From an uncultured Collinsella sp. (GTDB lineage Bacteria; Actinomycetota; Coriobacteriia; Coriobacteriales; Coriobacteriaceae): 64,000 bases of DNA. A program made the translations under genes and the position numbers. Positions 15,022 to 21,939 of the stretch are shown here, piece after piece. How positions within the stretch are numbered: the first letter of the stretch is position 1; each line of letters starts with the position of its first letter. The stretch is from positions 39,033-103,032 of the forward strand of contig CAUGNZ010000002.1 of NCBI GenBank assembly GCA_959601045.1, read 5' to 3'. Below the pieces are notes generated by a model, which worked only from the letters and a program-made list of their open reading frames with translations, was not told the origin of the DNA and did not search any database.

Positions 15022-15173
15022 AAAACTATGCCCATTTACTACGTTTAGCCCGGGGTGCTCGACCATGCACCGGTTTTTGTTAAATTCGCAAGCCGTCTAC
15101 CTGCGGTTTTGTTTTTCTCAAATTCGACATGCTCGGCGATAGCCGACCAAACGTAGTAAATGGGCATAGTTTT
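15022..15173. repeat. Palindromic element, copy 2 (25-bp perfect terminal inverted repeats)
   Basis: Positions 15022-15046 and 15149-15173 are perfect inverses (outer AAAACTATGCCC, inner ATTTACTACGTTT). The interior carries TCTACCTGCGGTTTTG (15096-15111), shared in inverted orientation with the element at 4661-4796. With the galM terminator it explains the 324-bp gap before 15241. Confidence 0.75.
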
Positions 15174-15240
15174 TGACAGGCGGCATCGCGCGCATCCCTC
15201 GCAAGGGCAAAATGATCCGTTTTCCTCCGTCCCCAAGGGA

Positions 15241-15723
15241 TCAGTTGAACAGATTGCCAATGGGGTCGGGGGCGGAACTGGGGAGATAACGGATTTCTAG
15301 CTCTATGCCGAGCTTTTGCAACTCTTTGAAGGCGGCGATGTCCGTATCGTCTACGGCAATGGCAGGCGTTGCAGAGCGCTTGCCCTCCCTCGCCCGCATA
15401 TGGCCGATGCTGATCTTGGTTATTGGCACACCGCCCTTAACCAGCGCGAGTGCATCCGTGGGCGACGCCACCATGATGAGAATCCATTGGCGCGGCGTTG
15501 CGGTATAAATGATGTCGATGGTCCTTTGCACCGAGAAAAACCGCGTCCAAACGCCTTCTGGCGCCGCCACCCTCATGGGTGCCCATTGGCACGAATCCGC
15601 CGCGATCTCATCGTTGACGATTAAGACAAGATTGGAACCCACGGCTTCGTTCCACAGCTCAACGTCTTGCCCGTAAATGAAACGGTCATCGATACGCGTG
15701 AGAAGGATCTTGGGTTGAGCCAT
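15241..15723 (-). CDS. Orphan mannose-family PTS IIB-like protein lacking the phosphorylated His
   Basis: A 160-residue homologue of PTS mannose/fructose/sorbose IIB, clearly related over its whole length to the intact IIB at 26101-26583 (ILLTRID at the start, LALVKGGVPITKISIGHM in the middle, AAFKELQKLGIELEIRYLP near the end). The active site that should read R-L-[IV]-H-G-Q reads RFIYGQ, so residue 17 is Tyr instead of His (TAC for CAC). The start at 15723 is set by homology; no strong ribosome-binding site is seen. No IIA, IIC or IID lies beside it. It cannot act as a normal phosphocarrier; a regulatory or decaying paralogue are both possible. Confidence 0.85.
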   Translation of the reverse strand: MAQPKILLTRIDDRFIYGQDVELWNEAVGSNLVLIVNDEIAADSCQWAPMRVAAPEGVWTRFFSVQRTIDIIYTATPRQWILIMVASPTDALALVKGGVPITKISIGHMRAREGKRSATPAIAVDDTDIAAFKELQKLGIELEIRYLPSSAPDPIGNLFN

Positions 15724-15862
15724 GGCTGCCCCATTCTGTTTGAGACCCATACGAGCGGGACGTCGGCCACCAACTCAACAGCAGGTCAAGTACCAAATGG
15801 GCACTGCAGACATCACGCCTCTAATATTAGTGCATTTAAAGTGAGAAAAGCCGTCAGAACAC

Positions 15863-15891
15863 TTGCGCGGATGTGCGATGTCCCGTATCAT
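15863..15891 (+). promoter_or_regulatory. Candidate promoter of tRNA-Thr
   Basis: TTGCGC, a 17-bp spacer and TATCAT, ending 39 bp before the tRNA. Confidence 0.55.
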
Positions 15892-15930
15892 AGACAGCCG
15901 TTGACGCCTCAGTTGCGTCATCACATGGCC

Positions 15931-16006
15931 GCCAGCGTAGCTCAGTTGGTAGAGCACCGCTCTCGTAAAGCGGGGGTCACCGGTTCGAGCCCGGTCGCTG
16001 GCTCCA
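15931..16006 (+). tRNA. tRNA-Thr (anticodon CGU), CCA encoded
   Basis: A full cloverleaf can be drawn: acceptor GCCAGCG / CGCTGGC, D-arm GCTC-AGTTGGTA-GAGC, anticodon arm CCGCT-CTCGTAA-AGCGG with anticodon CGT, and T-arm ACCGG-TTCGAGC-CCGGT. CCA follows directly at 16004-16006. The CGU anticodon reads ACG threonine codons. Confidence 0.97.
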
Positions 16007-16018
16007 TTACACAAGATA

Positions 16019-16040
16019 GCCGCCTTCGGGCGGCTTTTTT
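16019..16040 (+). terminator. Terminator of tRNA-Thr
   Basis: GCCGCC-TTCG-GGCGGC followed by six T: a UUCG-capped intrinsic terminator. Confidence 0.95.
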
Positions 16041-16263
16041 GTTGCCGAATTTGAGTGCGTGCGCGCCAATCCAAACATCGCCACGTCAACGGCGGCCCAC
16101 TCGGTGGACTTCGGGTTTAATGCTTAGGGGCGGGGATTTACCAAAGTGAAATCTTAATGAAAAGAAACCCAGCTGCAACAATTGCCATGGTGAGGGCTCA
16201 AATTGGCCATATAGATCTAAAATAGTCACAATATACAAATGTCGAGAGATATTGGCGATATAG

Positions 16264-16689
16264 ATGAAAAGAACTAAGGGTTTTCTTTTGCTGGTATTGA
16301 TGCTGCTCGGACTGTTCTGCCTGAGTGGCCCTTCTTGGGCCAAGGCTGCCTGTCCTGAAGGTGAGCCTTAGCAGTCTTATACGGGCAGCCTGCTGATAAC
16401 TGCTAAGGAGGGCGATGCCGACTCTCAGTCTGGGGTAAATCCCCTTGCCACTTTTGAGGGGGACGGCGGAACGGTCAAGCTTGACCATATTGGTAGCGTG
16501 ATTTTGAGGTGGCAAGTTCTTCCGGACAAAATTGCGAACGATCCCTTCTCTTTTGCTGGAACGATTTATCTATACAAGGTTGTGAGCGGAAAACAAAAAT
16601 ACGTCGATTGCTATCCGACAAACGGGTCTGGAATTGCATTCACCGGCATTTCGGGGCAGATTGATACACATGTACGAAAGGGAACCTAA
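16264..16689 (+). pseudogene. Broken gene for a small secreted protein (internal amber stop)
   Basis: ATG at 16264 opens a signal peptide (KRT, then FLLLVLMLLGLFCLSG, cleavage near SWAKA) that runs into TAG at 16369-16371 after 35 codons. The same frame continues without interruption to TAA at 16689, giving about 105 further residues (TFEGDGGTVKLDHIGSV, ILRWQVLPDK, TIYLYKVVSGKQKYVDCYPT) that look like a beta-rich extracellular domain. The simplest reading is a single nonsense mutation. No recognised family; weak ribosome-binding site; lower GC than neighbours. The 16041-16263 stretch before it shows nothing else. Confidence 0.6.
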
Positions 16690-16787
16690 GTGGTGCGTTG
16701 GGTTGGAGCTGCTGCAGGTCCGATATGGATTGCGGTCTTGCGCCCCGATGTCCAAATAGGTTTCTCTCTCTAGACGGGAAGTTGCTC

Positions 16788-17153
16788 ATGGACGCCATAT
16801 ATGACGGAGATGACTGGGTCGATCATTATACTTGGCGCCTGGTCGGCTCGAACGACAATGGGGATGTGGTGTTTGATGGACTATGTCCAAAGCATCTCCA
16901 TCCTTTTGTCTCGTCGTTAATTGAGAGTTCCGCTCGTGTTGCCCCCTACAGCTCGGCGTTGCTTCATGATACGGACGTTTTGAAGACCATAAAGGAATCA
17001 ATTGACGAGGGCACGATGAGTAGCTTGCTGTTTTCTCGGCTTGTGGGGCTAGATGAGATTGGCTCGAAACGACTGCTTGCGGGCGAAAAAGTGGAACTCA
17101 CTTATCGGTCGATGATTTCAATCCTGCGGCTAGCCGATGTTCTTCGCAAATAA
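16788..17153 (+). CDS. Hypothetical protein
   Basis: A 121-residue acidic protein starting MDAIYDGDDWVDHYTWRLVG behind GGGAAG at 16788; the frame is open upstream to 16698 but the residues there look non-coding. The N-terminal half has DDWVDHYTWRL and NGDVVFDGLCPKHLHP; the C-terminal half is helical, ending ELTYRSMISILRLADVLRK. No family recognised. It may be a fragment or an immunity- or regulator-like partner of the broken secreted gene just upstream. Confidence 0.5.
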   Translation: MDAIYDGDDWVDHYTWRLVGSNDNGDVVFDGLCPKHLHPFVSSLIESSARVAPYSSALLHDTDVLKTIKESIDEGTMSSLLFSRLVGLDEIGSKRLLAGEKVELTYRSMISILRLADVLRK

Positions 17154-17181
17154 ATGAGGCTTCCCTATTCAAAAACCGAAA

Positions 17182-17257
17182 ACCCCGCCAAACGTGATTT
17201 CCCTAGGGAAAACCCGTTTGGCGGGGTCCTAGCGTGATTTCCCTAGGGGAATCACGC
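17182..17257. terminator. Double hairpin with repeated GTGATTTCCCTAGGG
   Basis: The first stem ACCCCGCCAAACG / CGTTTGGCGGGGT (17182-17227) encloses the palindrome TTTCCCTAGGGAAA. A second stem GCGTGATT / AATCACGC (17232-17257) encloses CCCTAGGG again. CGTGATTTCCCTAGGG is thus present twice, 40 bp apart. It lies between convergent genes and could terminate both. Confidence 0.65.
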
Positions 17258-17288
17258 CATCAGACGAACAGCTCAGCCGAGCAGCTCG

Positions 17289-17762
17289 CTACTCCTCCCA
17301 GTAGGCGTCGGCAAGCAACTTAAAGCAGATCTTCTTGACCGGCTGTGCGCCATCGCCCGGGAACTCGAGCGTGGGCATGTGGGGCTCGCCGGCAACGAAC
17401 AGCGCGAATTTGTCGTCGGCAAGATCGCCGGCGATCGAGGCGTCGGAATCGACCAGATCATAGTCGTCCTTCTCGTCAAACTCCTGGACCAGCGTCAGGC
17501 TGCCCGTAGCGACCTTGAAGGCCTCGCGACCCTCGACGTCGATCTGCAGGTCGTGATAGCGCTGATGCGTCTCATAGTGAGCCTCAGCCTCGGGACGCGT
17601 CGTGGGAGACATGACGTTCGCAAAGACCTTCTCACCCAAAATCGGATGGCTGCCGACCTCGAGCTGTGCCGGGTCGTTCTCCTCGAGCCAGTCGATCAGC
17701 ACGTCGAGGCCCTTGAGCATTCCGCGGTATTCCTCGATATCGCCCAATGCACCGTAAATCAT
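17289..17762 (-). CDS. YhcH/YjgK/YiaL (EbgC-like) family protein
   Basis: A 157-residue cupin-fold protein (DUF386). The hallmark AHYETHQRYHDLQIDVEG, supplying metal ligands, is at about 61-78, and the AGEPHMPTL stretch near 122 holds the last His. Members occur in sialic-acid and other sugar operons and are thought to act as sugar anomerases. Here it follows a nagA remnant and lies downstream of lacC copy 2, which fits an amino-sugar or hexose-phosphate role. The exact substrate cannot be read from the sequence. Confidence 0.9.
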   Translation of the reverse strand: MIYGALGDIEEYRGMLKGLDVLIDWLEENDPAQLEVGSHPILGEKVFANVMSPTTRPEAEAHYETHQRYHDLQIDVEGREAFKVATGSLTLVQEFDEKDDYDLVDSDASIAGDLADDKFALFVAGEPHMPTLEFPGDGAQPVKKICFKLLADAYWEE

Positions 17763-17794
17763 CTAAATCCCCTCTCGGATCGTTTATTTGGCAG

Positions 17795-17926
17795 CTACTC
17801 GGTAAATGCATTACCGACGCTGTTGCCACCCACATACGTCTCGACCAGGGTAAGGTCGGGATTGAACACGACAAACTCGGCGTCGCGCCCCAGCATAATG
17901 CTACCGCACTTGTCGTCGACATGAGC
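17795..17926 (-). pseudogene. C-terminal fragment of nagA
   Basis: Forty-three codons plus stop that match the last 43 residues of the intact NagA at 20653-21822 at 34 positions (for example GRDAEFVVFNPDLTLVETYV, then GNSVGNAFTE). Upstream of this the frame has no NagA similarity and enters lacC copy 2, so only the tail survives. This marks a deletion or recombination point next to the duplicated lacC-lacX pair. Confidence 0.8.
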
Positions 17927-17959
17927 TAGCAAGCAATGCCGGGGCCGACGCCCAGGCTT

Positions 17960-18895
17960 TTACAGCTCGGTCACGACAACGCCGTTGTAGACCTCGTCCC
18001 AACGGTCCATGACCAGATGGCCGGTCATGGGATCCATGGCATTGAGCTTGCCGCAGGTGTTGGCGGTACGCAGCACCGTCTCGTCATCCGCGCCAGCAGC
18101 AATCGCATGCGCGAAGCCGGCAATGGTCGAATCGCCAGAGCCCGTAGCGTTAACGGCGGGGATATCGGGGGTCTTGGCGCGGAATGCACGGCCATTATGG
18201 AAGCCCACGGAGCCGGCAGCGCCCATGGACACGACGACCCAGGGGATATCGGAGAAGCGGGCATCAGAGGCGAGCGCGGCGCGGAGCTCGTCCACATCGT
18301 CGGTGGTAAAGCTCGTGCCCAGAAGGCCGTTAATCTCGGTCAGGTTAGGCTTGACCAGCTCGGGCTTAATTTCGGACTTAAGGGCGGCCTCGAGCGAAGC
18401 ACCCGAGGTATCGAGCAGCACCTTGGCGCCGGCGTTCTCGGCAATACCCGTGATCTTGGCGTAGTAGCCCGCCTCGACACCACGGGGCAGCGAACCCGAG
18501 ATGGTAACGACAGCGGCCTTGCTCGCAAGCTCGGCGAACTTGGCGGTAAAGGCATCGAGCTCCTCGGGGGCAATCGTCGGGCCGCTCTCGAGTAGCTCGG
18601 TCTGGTTGCCGGCGTGGAGGATGTTAAGGCAAATGCGAGTCTCGCCCTTGATGGGTACAAAATCATTCTTAATGCCGTTGGCATCCATGAGCTCGGCCAT
18701 GTAGGCGCCCATGTGGCCGCCGAGTAGACCGGTTGCCACAACGTCGTCGCCCAGCTGACCCAGTACACGGGCCACGTTGAGACCCTTGCCGCCGGCGGTC
18801 TTTTCGGGCGTCACACGGTTAACGTCGTCGATAATGAGCTCATCGAGCTGATAGCGTGTATCGACGGACGGGTTCATCGTAACGGTGAGGATCAT
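17960..18895 (-). CDS. lacC: Tagatose-6-phosphate kinase LacC (copy 2)
   Basis: Complete 311-residue PfkB-family kinase, nearly the same sequence as the partial copy at 1-896. It has MILTVTMNPSVD at the start, TAGGKGLNVARVLGQLG near 33-49, the KGETRICLNI sugar-phosphate segment, TISGSLPRGV and the catalytic NATGSGDSTIAGF near 250. It follows lacX copy 2 by 59 bp in the same strand order as copy 1. Lying next to agaS and nagA, this copy would take the tagatose 6-phosphate made from galactosamine 6-phosphate. Confidence 0.93.
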   Translation of the reverse strand: MILTVTMNPSVDTRYQLDELIIDDVNRVTPEKTAGGKGLNVARVLGQLGDDVVATGLLGGHMGAYMAELMDANGIKNDFVPIKGETRICLNILHAGNQTELLESGPTIAPEELDAFTAKFAELASKAAVVTISGSLPRGVEAGYYAKITGIAENAGAKVLLDTSGASLEAALKSEIKPELVKPNLTEINGLLGTSFTTDDVDELRAALASDARFSDIPWVVVSMGAAGSVGFHNGRAFRAKTPDIPAVNATGSGDSTIAGFAHAIAAGADDETVLRTANTCGKLNAMDPMTGHLVMDRWDEVYNGVVVTEL

Positions 18896-18954
18896 TTTTA
18901 GCTCCTTATCTCGCAGGCTCCTTGTGCCTCGCGATACGAGTCGACAAAACGGAA

Positions 18955-19836
18955 TTACAGAATCTCAATCGTGAACGAGCGAACGACGGTCTCCTTGGGC
19001 TTGGCGACAAGGCAGCCACGCTTATGCTCAAGCACGTCGTCCTCATCGGAGCAGGTCGAAAGGCCGCCCCAAGGCTCAACTGCCACAAAATCACCCTCGG
19101 GCTTGCTCCACACAATGAGATATGGGAAGCCCTCAAAGCTCAGGCGAACGCCCTTGTCCTCGCCCTTTTTGGAAAGCGTGACCTGGCGGCTCTCGAGCAC
19201 GTCAAAGATGGTCTCCGCAAAATCGAAGAGCTCGTGCGACAGGGGCAGCGTCTTTCCCACCATGGGGTTCTTGGAGCGCTTGTCCACGTCAATCAAGCCA
19301 GTCGAAGGGACAGCGGTGCAAAGCTCTGCAGCCTCTTCTTTCTCAAAGCGCAACTCGTAGTCCGTATAGGCCTCGCCCTCATCGAGCGGGCACCTAAAGC
19401 CGGGATGCCCACCGATAAAGAACGGCATGTCCTCGGTGCCCTCGTTGGTAACCTCATAGGAGACACGCACGGCGGCGTCCTCGAGCGTATAGCGGGCGAC
19501 GAGCCTAAACGGATACGGATAATCGCTCAGCAACGCAGCGTTATCCTCGGACGCCAGACACACAGCCAACTCGTTCTCGCCTTGGCTCAGCAGCTTCCAC
19601 TCCTGCTTGCGCGCAAAGCCGTGGCGAGCGAGCTTTACATGATGCCCGGCAAACGTCATGGCACTACCATCGCGCAGGCCTCCGCAAATCGGAAAGCAGA
19701 CCGGCGCCTGGCCGGACCACACGGCGGGGTCACCCTGCCACAAGTACTCGCGACCTCCGGCCTCAATCGAGGTAAACGAACCACCAGCCGTGGACACCTT
19801 AATAGAAATCGAATCGTTGGAGAGAGCGTATTCCAT
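18955..19836 (-). CDS. lacX: LacX-like aldose 1-epimerase family protein (copy 2)
   Basis: A 293-residue paralogue of the protein at 950-1831, equal in length and collinear throughout, with GREYLWQGDP, LARHGFARKQEWKL, GGHPGFRCPLDEGE and AVEPWGGLSTCSDEDD. The start at 19836 (MEYALSNDS) is chosen over an upstream in-frame ATG because AAAGGAT precedes it and it matches copy 1. The longer frame would overlap the promoter of the divergent flavodoxin gene. Confidence 0.88.
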   Translation of the reverse strand: MEYALSNDSISIKVSTAGGSFTSIEAGGREYLWQGDPAVWSGQAPVCFPICGGLRDGSAMTFAGHHVKLARHGFARKQEWKLLSQGENELAVCLASEDNAALLSDYPYPFRLVARYTLEDAAVRVSYEVTNEGTEDMPFFIGGHPGFRCPLDEGEAYTDYELRFEKEEAAELCTAVPSTGLIDVDKRSKNPMVGKTLPLSHELFDFAETIFDVLESRQVTLSKKGEDKGVRLSFEGFPYLIVWSKPEGDFVAVEPWGGLSTCSDEDDVLEHKRGCLVAKPKETVVRSFTIEIL

Positions 19837-19992
19837 TGCCCATCCTTTCGAACAACTGCTTTTTGCTCGCAAGTACCCGTCTCGGCTCTGACCAATGGAC
19901 AAACCCGCACGCTCATCGATGCGTCCGGTATCCCGGCCATGTAACGGGGTACCATACAGACATTGATGCAATTACAGCTGAAAGGCCTTCTT

Positions 19993-20577
19993 ATGCGAAC
20001 CATCATTCTTTATGCCTCACGCCACCACGGCAATACGAAAAAGCTCGTGGACGCCATCGTCGAGGCGCACCCCGAAATCGATACCCTCGACGTGAAAACA
20101 CTCGGCAAAAACGAGTATCCCAACCTGCACGAATACCATCTGATTGGTGTCGCCACGGGCATCTATTACTCCGAGATCGACAAGGACATGGCACGCGTGC
20201 TCACTAACGTGTTGCAGCCGCAGGACAAGGTGTTTGGCCTTATGACCTACGGTGGCAAAAACAAGTGGTACGGCAAGGATATCGATGGCATCTGCCGCAT
20301 GAGGCAGGCCATCTTTATGGGTGTCTACGGCTGCCCCGGCTTTGATACGTGGGGGCCGTTCAAACTCACCGGCGGTGTCCAAAAGGGGCACCCGACCGCT
20401 GAGGAAATTAAGGGTGCCGTCGACTTCTTCGACAAGATCGAAGACGAGTATGGAGACATCATCGTCGAAGAGTACGCCAAGCGCGAGAAGCGCCTAGCAT
20501 ACGAGAAGGAGCATCCTGCAGGAGGCCTGGTGGCCGGCGTTAAGCGTACGGCAAAGAAAATCGCTAGCAAGCTGTAA
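19993..20577 (+). CDS. Flavodoxin-family protein
   Basis: A 194-residue protein with an N-terminal flavodoxin fold: MRTIILYASRHHGNTKKLVDAI holds the FMN phosphate-binding S/T-x-x-G-N-T loop, and FGLMTYGGKNKWYG fits a second loop. The C-terminal 40 residues are a charged tail (EEYAKREKRLAYEKE) ending KRTAKKIASKL. The start at 19993 follows AAAGG; an in-frame ATG ten codons upstream is less well placed. It probably carries electrons or acts as an FMN reductase; no partner is adjacent. Confidence 0.85.
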   Translation: MRTIILYASRHHGNTKKLVDAIVEAHPEIDTLDVKTLGKNEYPNLHEYHLIGVATGIYYSEIDKDMARVLTNVLQPQDKVFGLMTYGGKNKWYGKDIDGICRMRQAIFMGVYGCPGFDTWGPFKLTGGVQKGHPTAEEIKGAVDFFDKIEDEYGDIIVEEYAKREKRLAYEKEHPAGGLVAGVKRTAKKIASKL

Positions 20578-20608
20578 CTGTAAAGGTGCTTTTGAGCGTT
20601 TAACCCGT

Positions 20609-20646
20609 ACGGCGGGTCCGAGCAGATTCGGGCCCGCCGTCTTTTT
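20609..20646 (+). terminator. Terminator between convergent flavodoxin gene and nagA
   Basis: Stem ACGGCGGG / CCCGCCGT with an inner CCGA / TCGG pairing, followed by CTTTTTCTTT, 31 bp after the flavodoxin stop. Confidence 0.85.
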
Positions 20647-20652
20647 CTTTCG

Positions 20653-21822
20653 TTACTCGGTAAAGGCGTTGCCGACGCTCTGGCCGCCAACATACGTCTC
20701 GACGAGGGTGAGCTCATGGTCGAACACGACAAAGTCGGCGTCGCGACCCGGCATGATGCCGCCGCACTTATCCTCGATGTGCGCGGAGCGTGCCGGCACC
20801 TCGGTTGCCATGCGAATGGCGATATCGGCGCTGGCGATGCCCCAGTCGACGATGTTCTTGACGCCCTGGGCAAGCGTGAGCACCGAACCGGCAATGCTCT
20901 TGCCATCGGCGAGCCAGCACAGGTTGTCCTTCATGATGACGTCCATGCCGCCGCTGGTGTAGCTGCCCTCGGGCATGCCGCCGCAGCCCAGGCAGTCGGT
21001 GATGAGTACCGTGTGCTGCCAGCCCTTGGCCTGCAGCAGCGCCTTGATGGCGGCAGGGTTTACGTGCTTGCCGTCACAGATGATCTCGGCGTAGGTCTCG
21101 GACGTGGACATAGCAGCACCCACGACACCGGGCTCACGGTGATGCAGCCCGCGCTGGCCGTTATAGGTATGCGTAAAGCAGCTGGCACCGGCGTTGATGG
21201 CAGCGATGCACTCATCGTAGGTGGCGTCGGAGTGACCGATGCTGGTCACCACACCCTTGGCGTTCAGAGCAGCCGCATAAGCAGCGGCACCGTCGCGCTC
21301 GGCCGCCATGGCGCTCTTAACGATGCGACCGCCCGCAGCCTCCTGCCACTGATCGAAGACCTCCTCGGAGGGGTCGATCAGATAAGCGGGGTTCTGCGCG
21401 CCCACGTGCTTCATGGTAAAGAAAGGGCCTTCCAGGTAGATGCCCTGAATGCGAGCACCGCAGAAGTCGGGGCCGCGACCCTCGTCCGCCTGGGCGATGG
21501 CGGCGCAGGCGTCCTTAATCTGCTCGACGCCATCGGTGAACGTCGTGGGCAGCCAGCTGGTGGTGCCGCGACGGGCGAGCTCGGTCGAGCTGATATCGAT
21601 GCCCTCGGGATCGTTATCGGTAGTCGAGTGGTTATAGAAGCCATGGATGTGGGTGTCGACCATACCCGGTGCGATCCACGATCCCGTGTAATCCTTAATC
21701 TCGCAAGAGGGCTCGTCGGCCTGCCAGGCGCCAAAGACGCCATCCTCGACCATAAGATAGCCGCCCAGTTGCGGGCCTGCCGGCAAGAAGAACTTGTCAG
21801 CCTTAATTGCGTACGTGCTCAT
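20653..21822 (-). CDS. nagA: N-acetylglucosamine/N-acetylgalactosamine-6-phosphate deacetylase
   Basis: Amidohydrolase of 389 residues that removes the acetyl group from an N-acetylhexosamine 6-phosphate. ATG at 21822 with AAGGAG is preferred over a GTG two codons upstream. Metal and substrate motifs are VDTHIHGFYNHST near 56, GIYLEGPFF near 128, SIGHSDATY near 193, SCFTHTYNGQRGLHHREPG near 212 and LITDCLGCGGM near 270. Beside agaS and a mannose-family PTS it may well act on GalNAc 6-phosphate (an AgaA role). Downstream, only its C-terminal tail is repeated at 17795-17926. Confidence 0.93.
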   Translation of the reverse strand: MSTYAIKADKFFLPAGPQLGGYLMVEDGVFGAWQADEPSCEIKDYTGSWIAPGMVDTHIHGFYNHSTTDNDPEGIDISSTELARRGTTSWLPTTFTDGVEQIKDACAAIAQADEGRGPDFCGARIQGIYLEGPFFTMKHVGAQNPAYLIDPSEEVFDQWQEAAGGRIVKSAMAAERDGAAAYAAALNAKGVVTSIGHSDATYDECIAAINAGASCFTHTYNGQRGLHHREPGVVGAAMSTSETYAEIICDGKHVNPAAIKALLQAKGWQHTVLITDCLGCGGMPEGSYTSGGMDVIMKDNLCWLADGKSIAGSVLTLAQGVKNIVDWGIASADIAIRMATEVPARSAHIEDKCGGIMPGRDADFVVFDHELTLVETYVGGQSVGNAFTE

Positions 21823-21884
21823 ATGCACTCCTTGCTTCTAAAGCAGTTGACTGTGGTGATGCTTATACCCAGCTCACGTAAAAC

Positions 21885-21924
21885 AAAAAGCGCCCGCCCG
21901 CCGTTATGAGCGGACGGGCGCCCT
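21885..21924 (-). terminator. Terminator of agaS
   Basis: GCGCCCGCCCGC / GCGGACGGGCGC stem preceded on the plus strand by AACAAAAAG, hence a T-rich tail on the minus strand, 16 bp after the agaS stop. Confidence 0.8.
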
Positions 21925-21939
21925 TACAGGGGGACGCGA

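Noticed and set aside
16369..16371. TAG read as pyrrolysine or programmed readthrough
   Set aside because: No sign of pyrrolysine genes in the window and no readthrough context. A nonsense mutation is the simpler reading.
17632..17922. Short minus-strand frame between yhcH and lacC as a new gene
   Set aside because: Another frame over the same bases encodes a recognisable NagA tail, so this frame is not the coding one.
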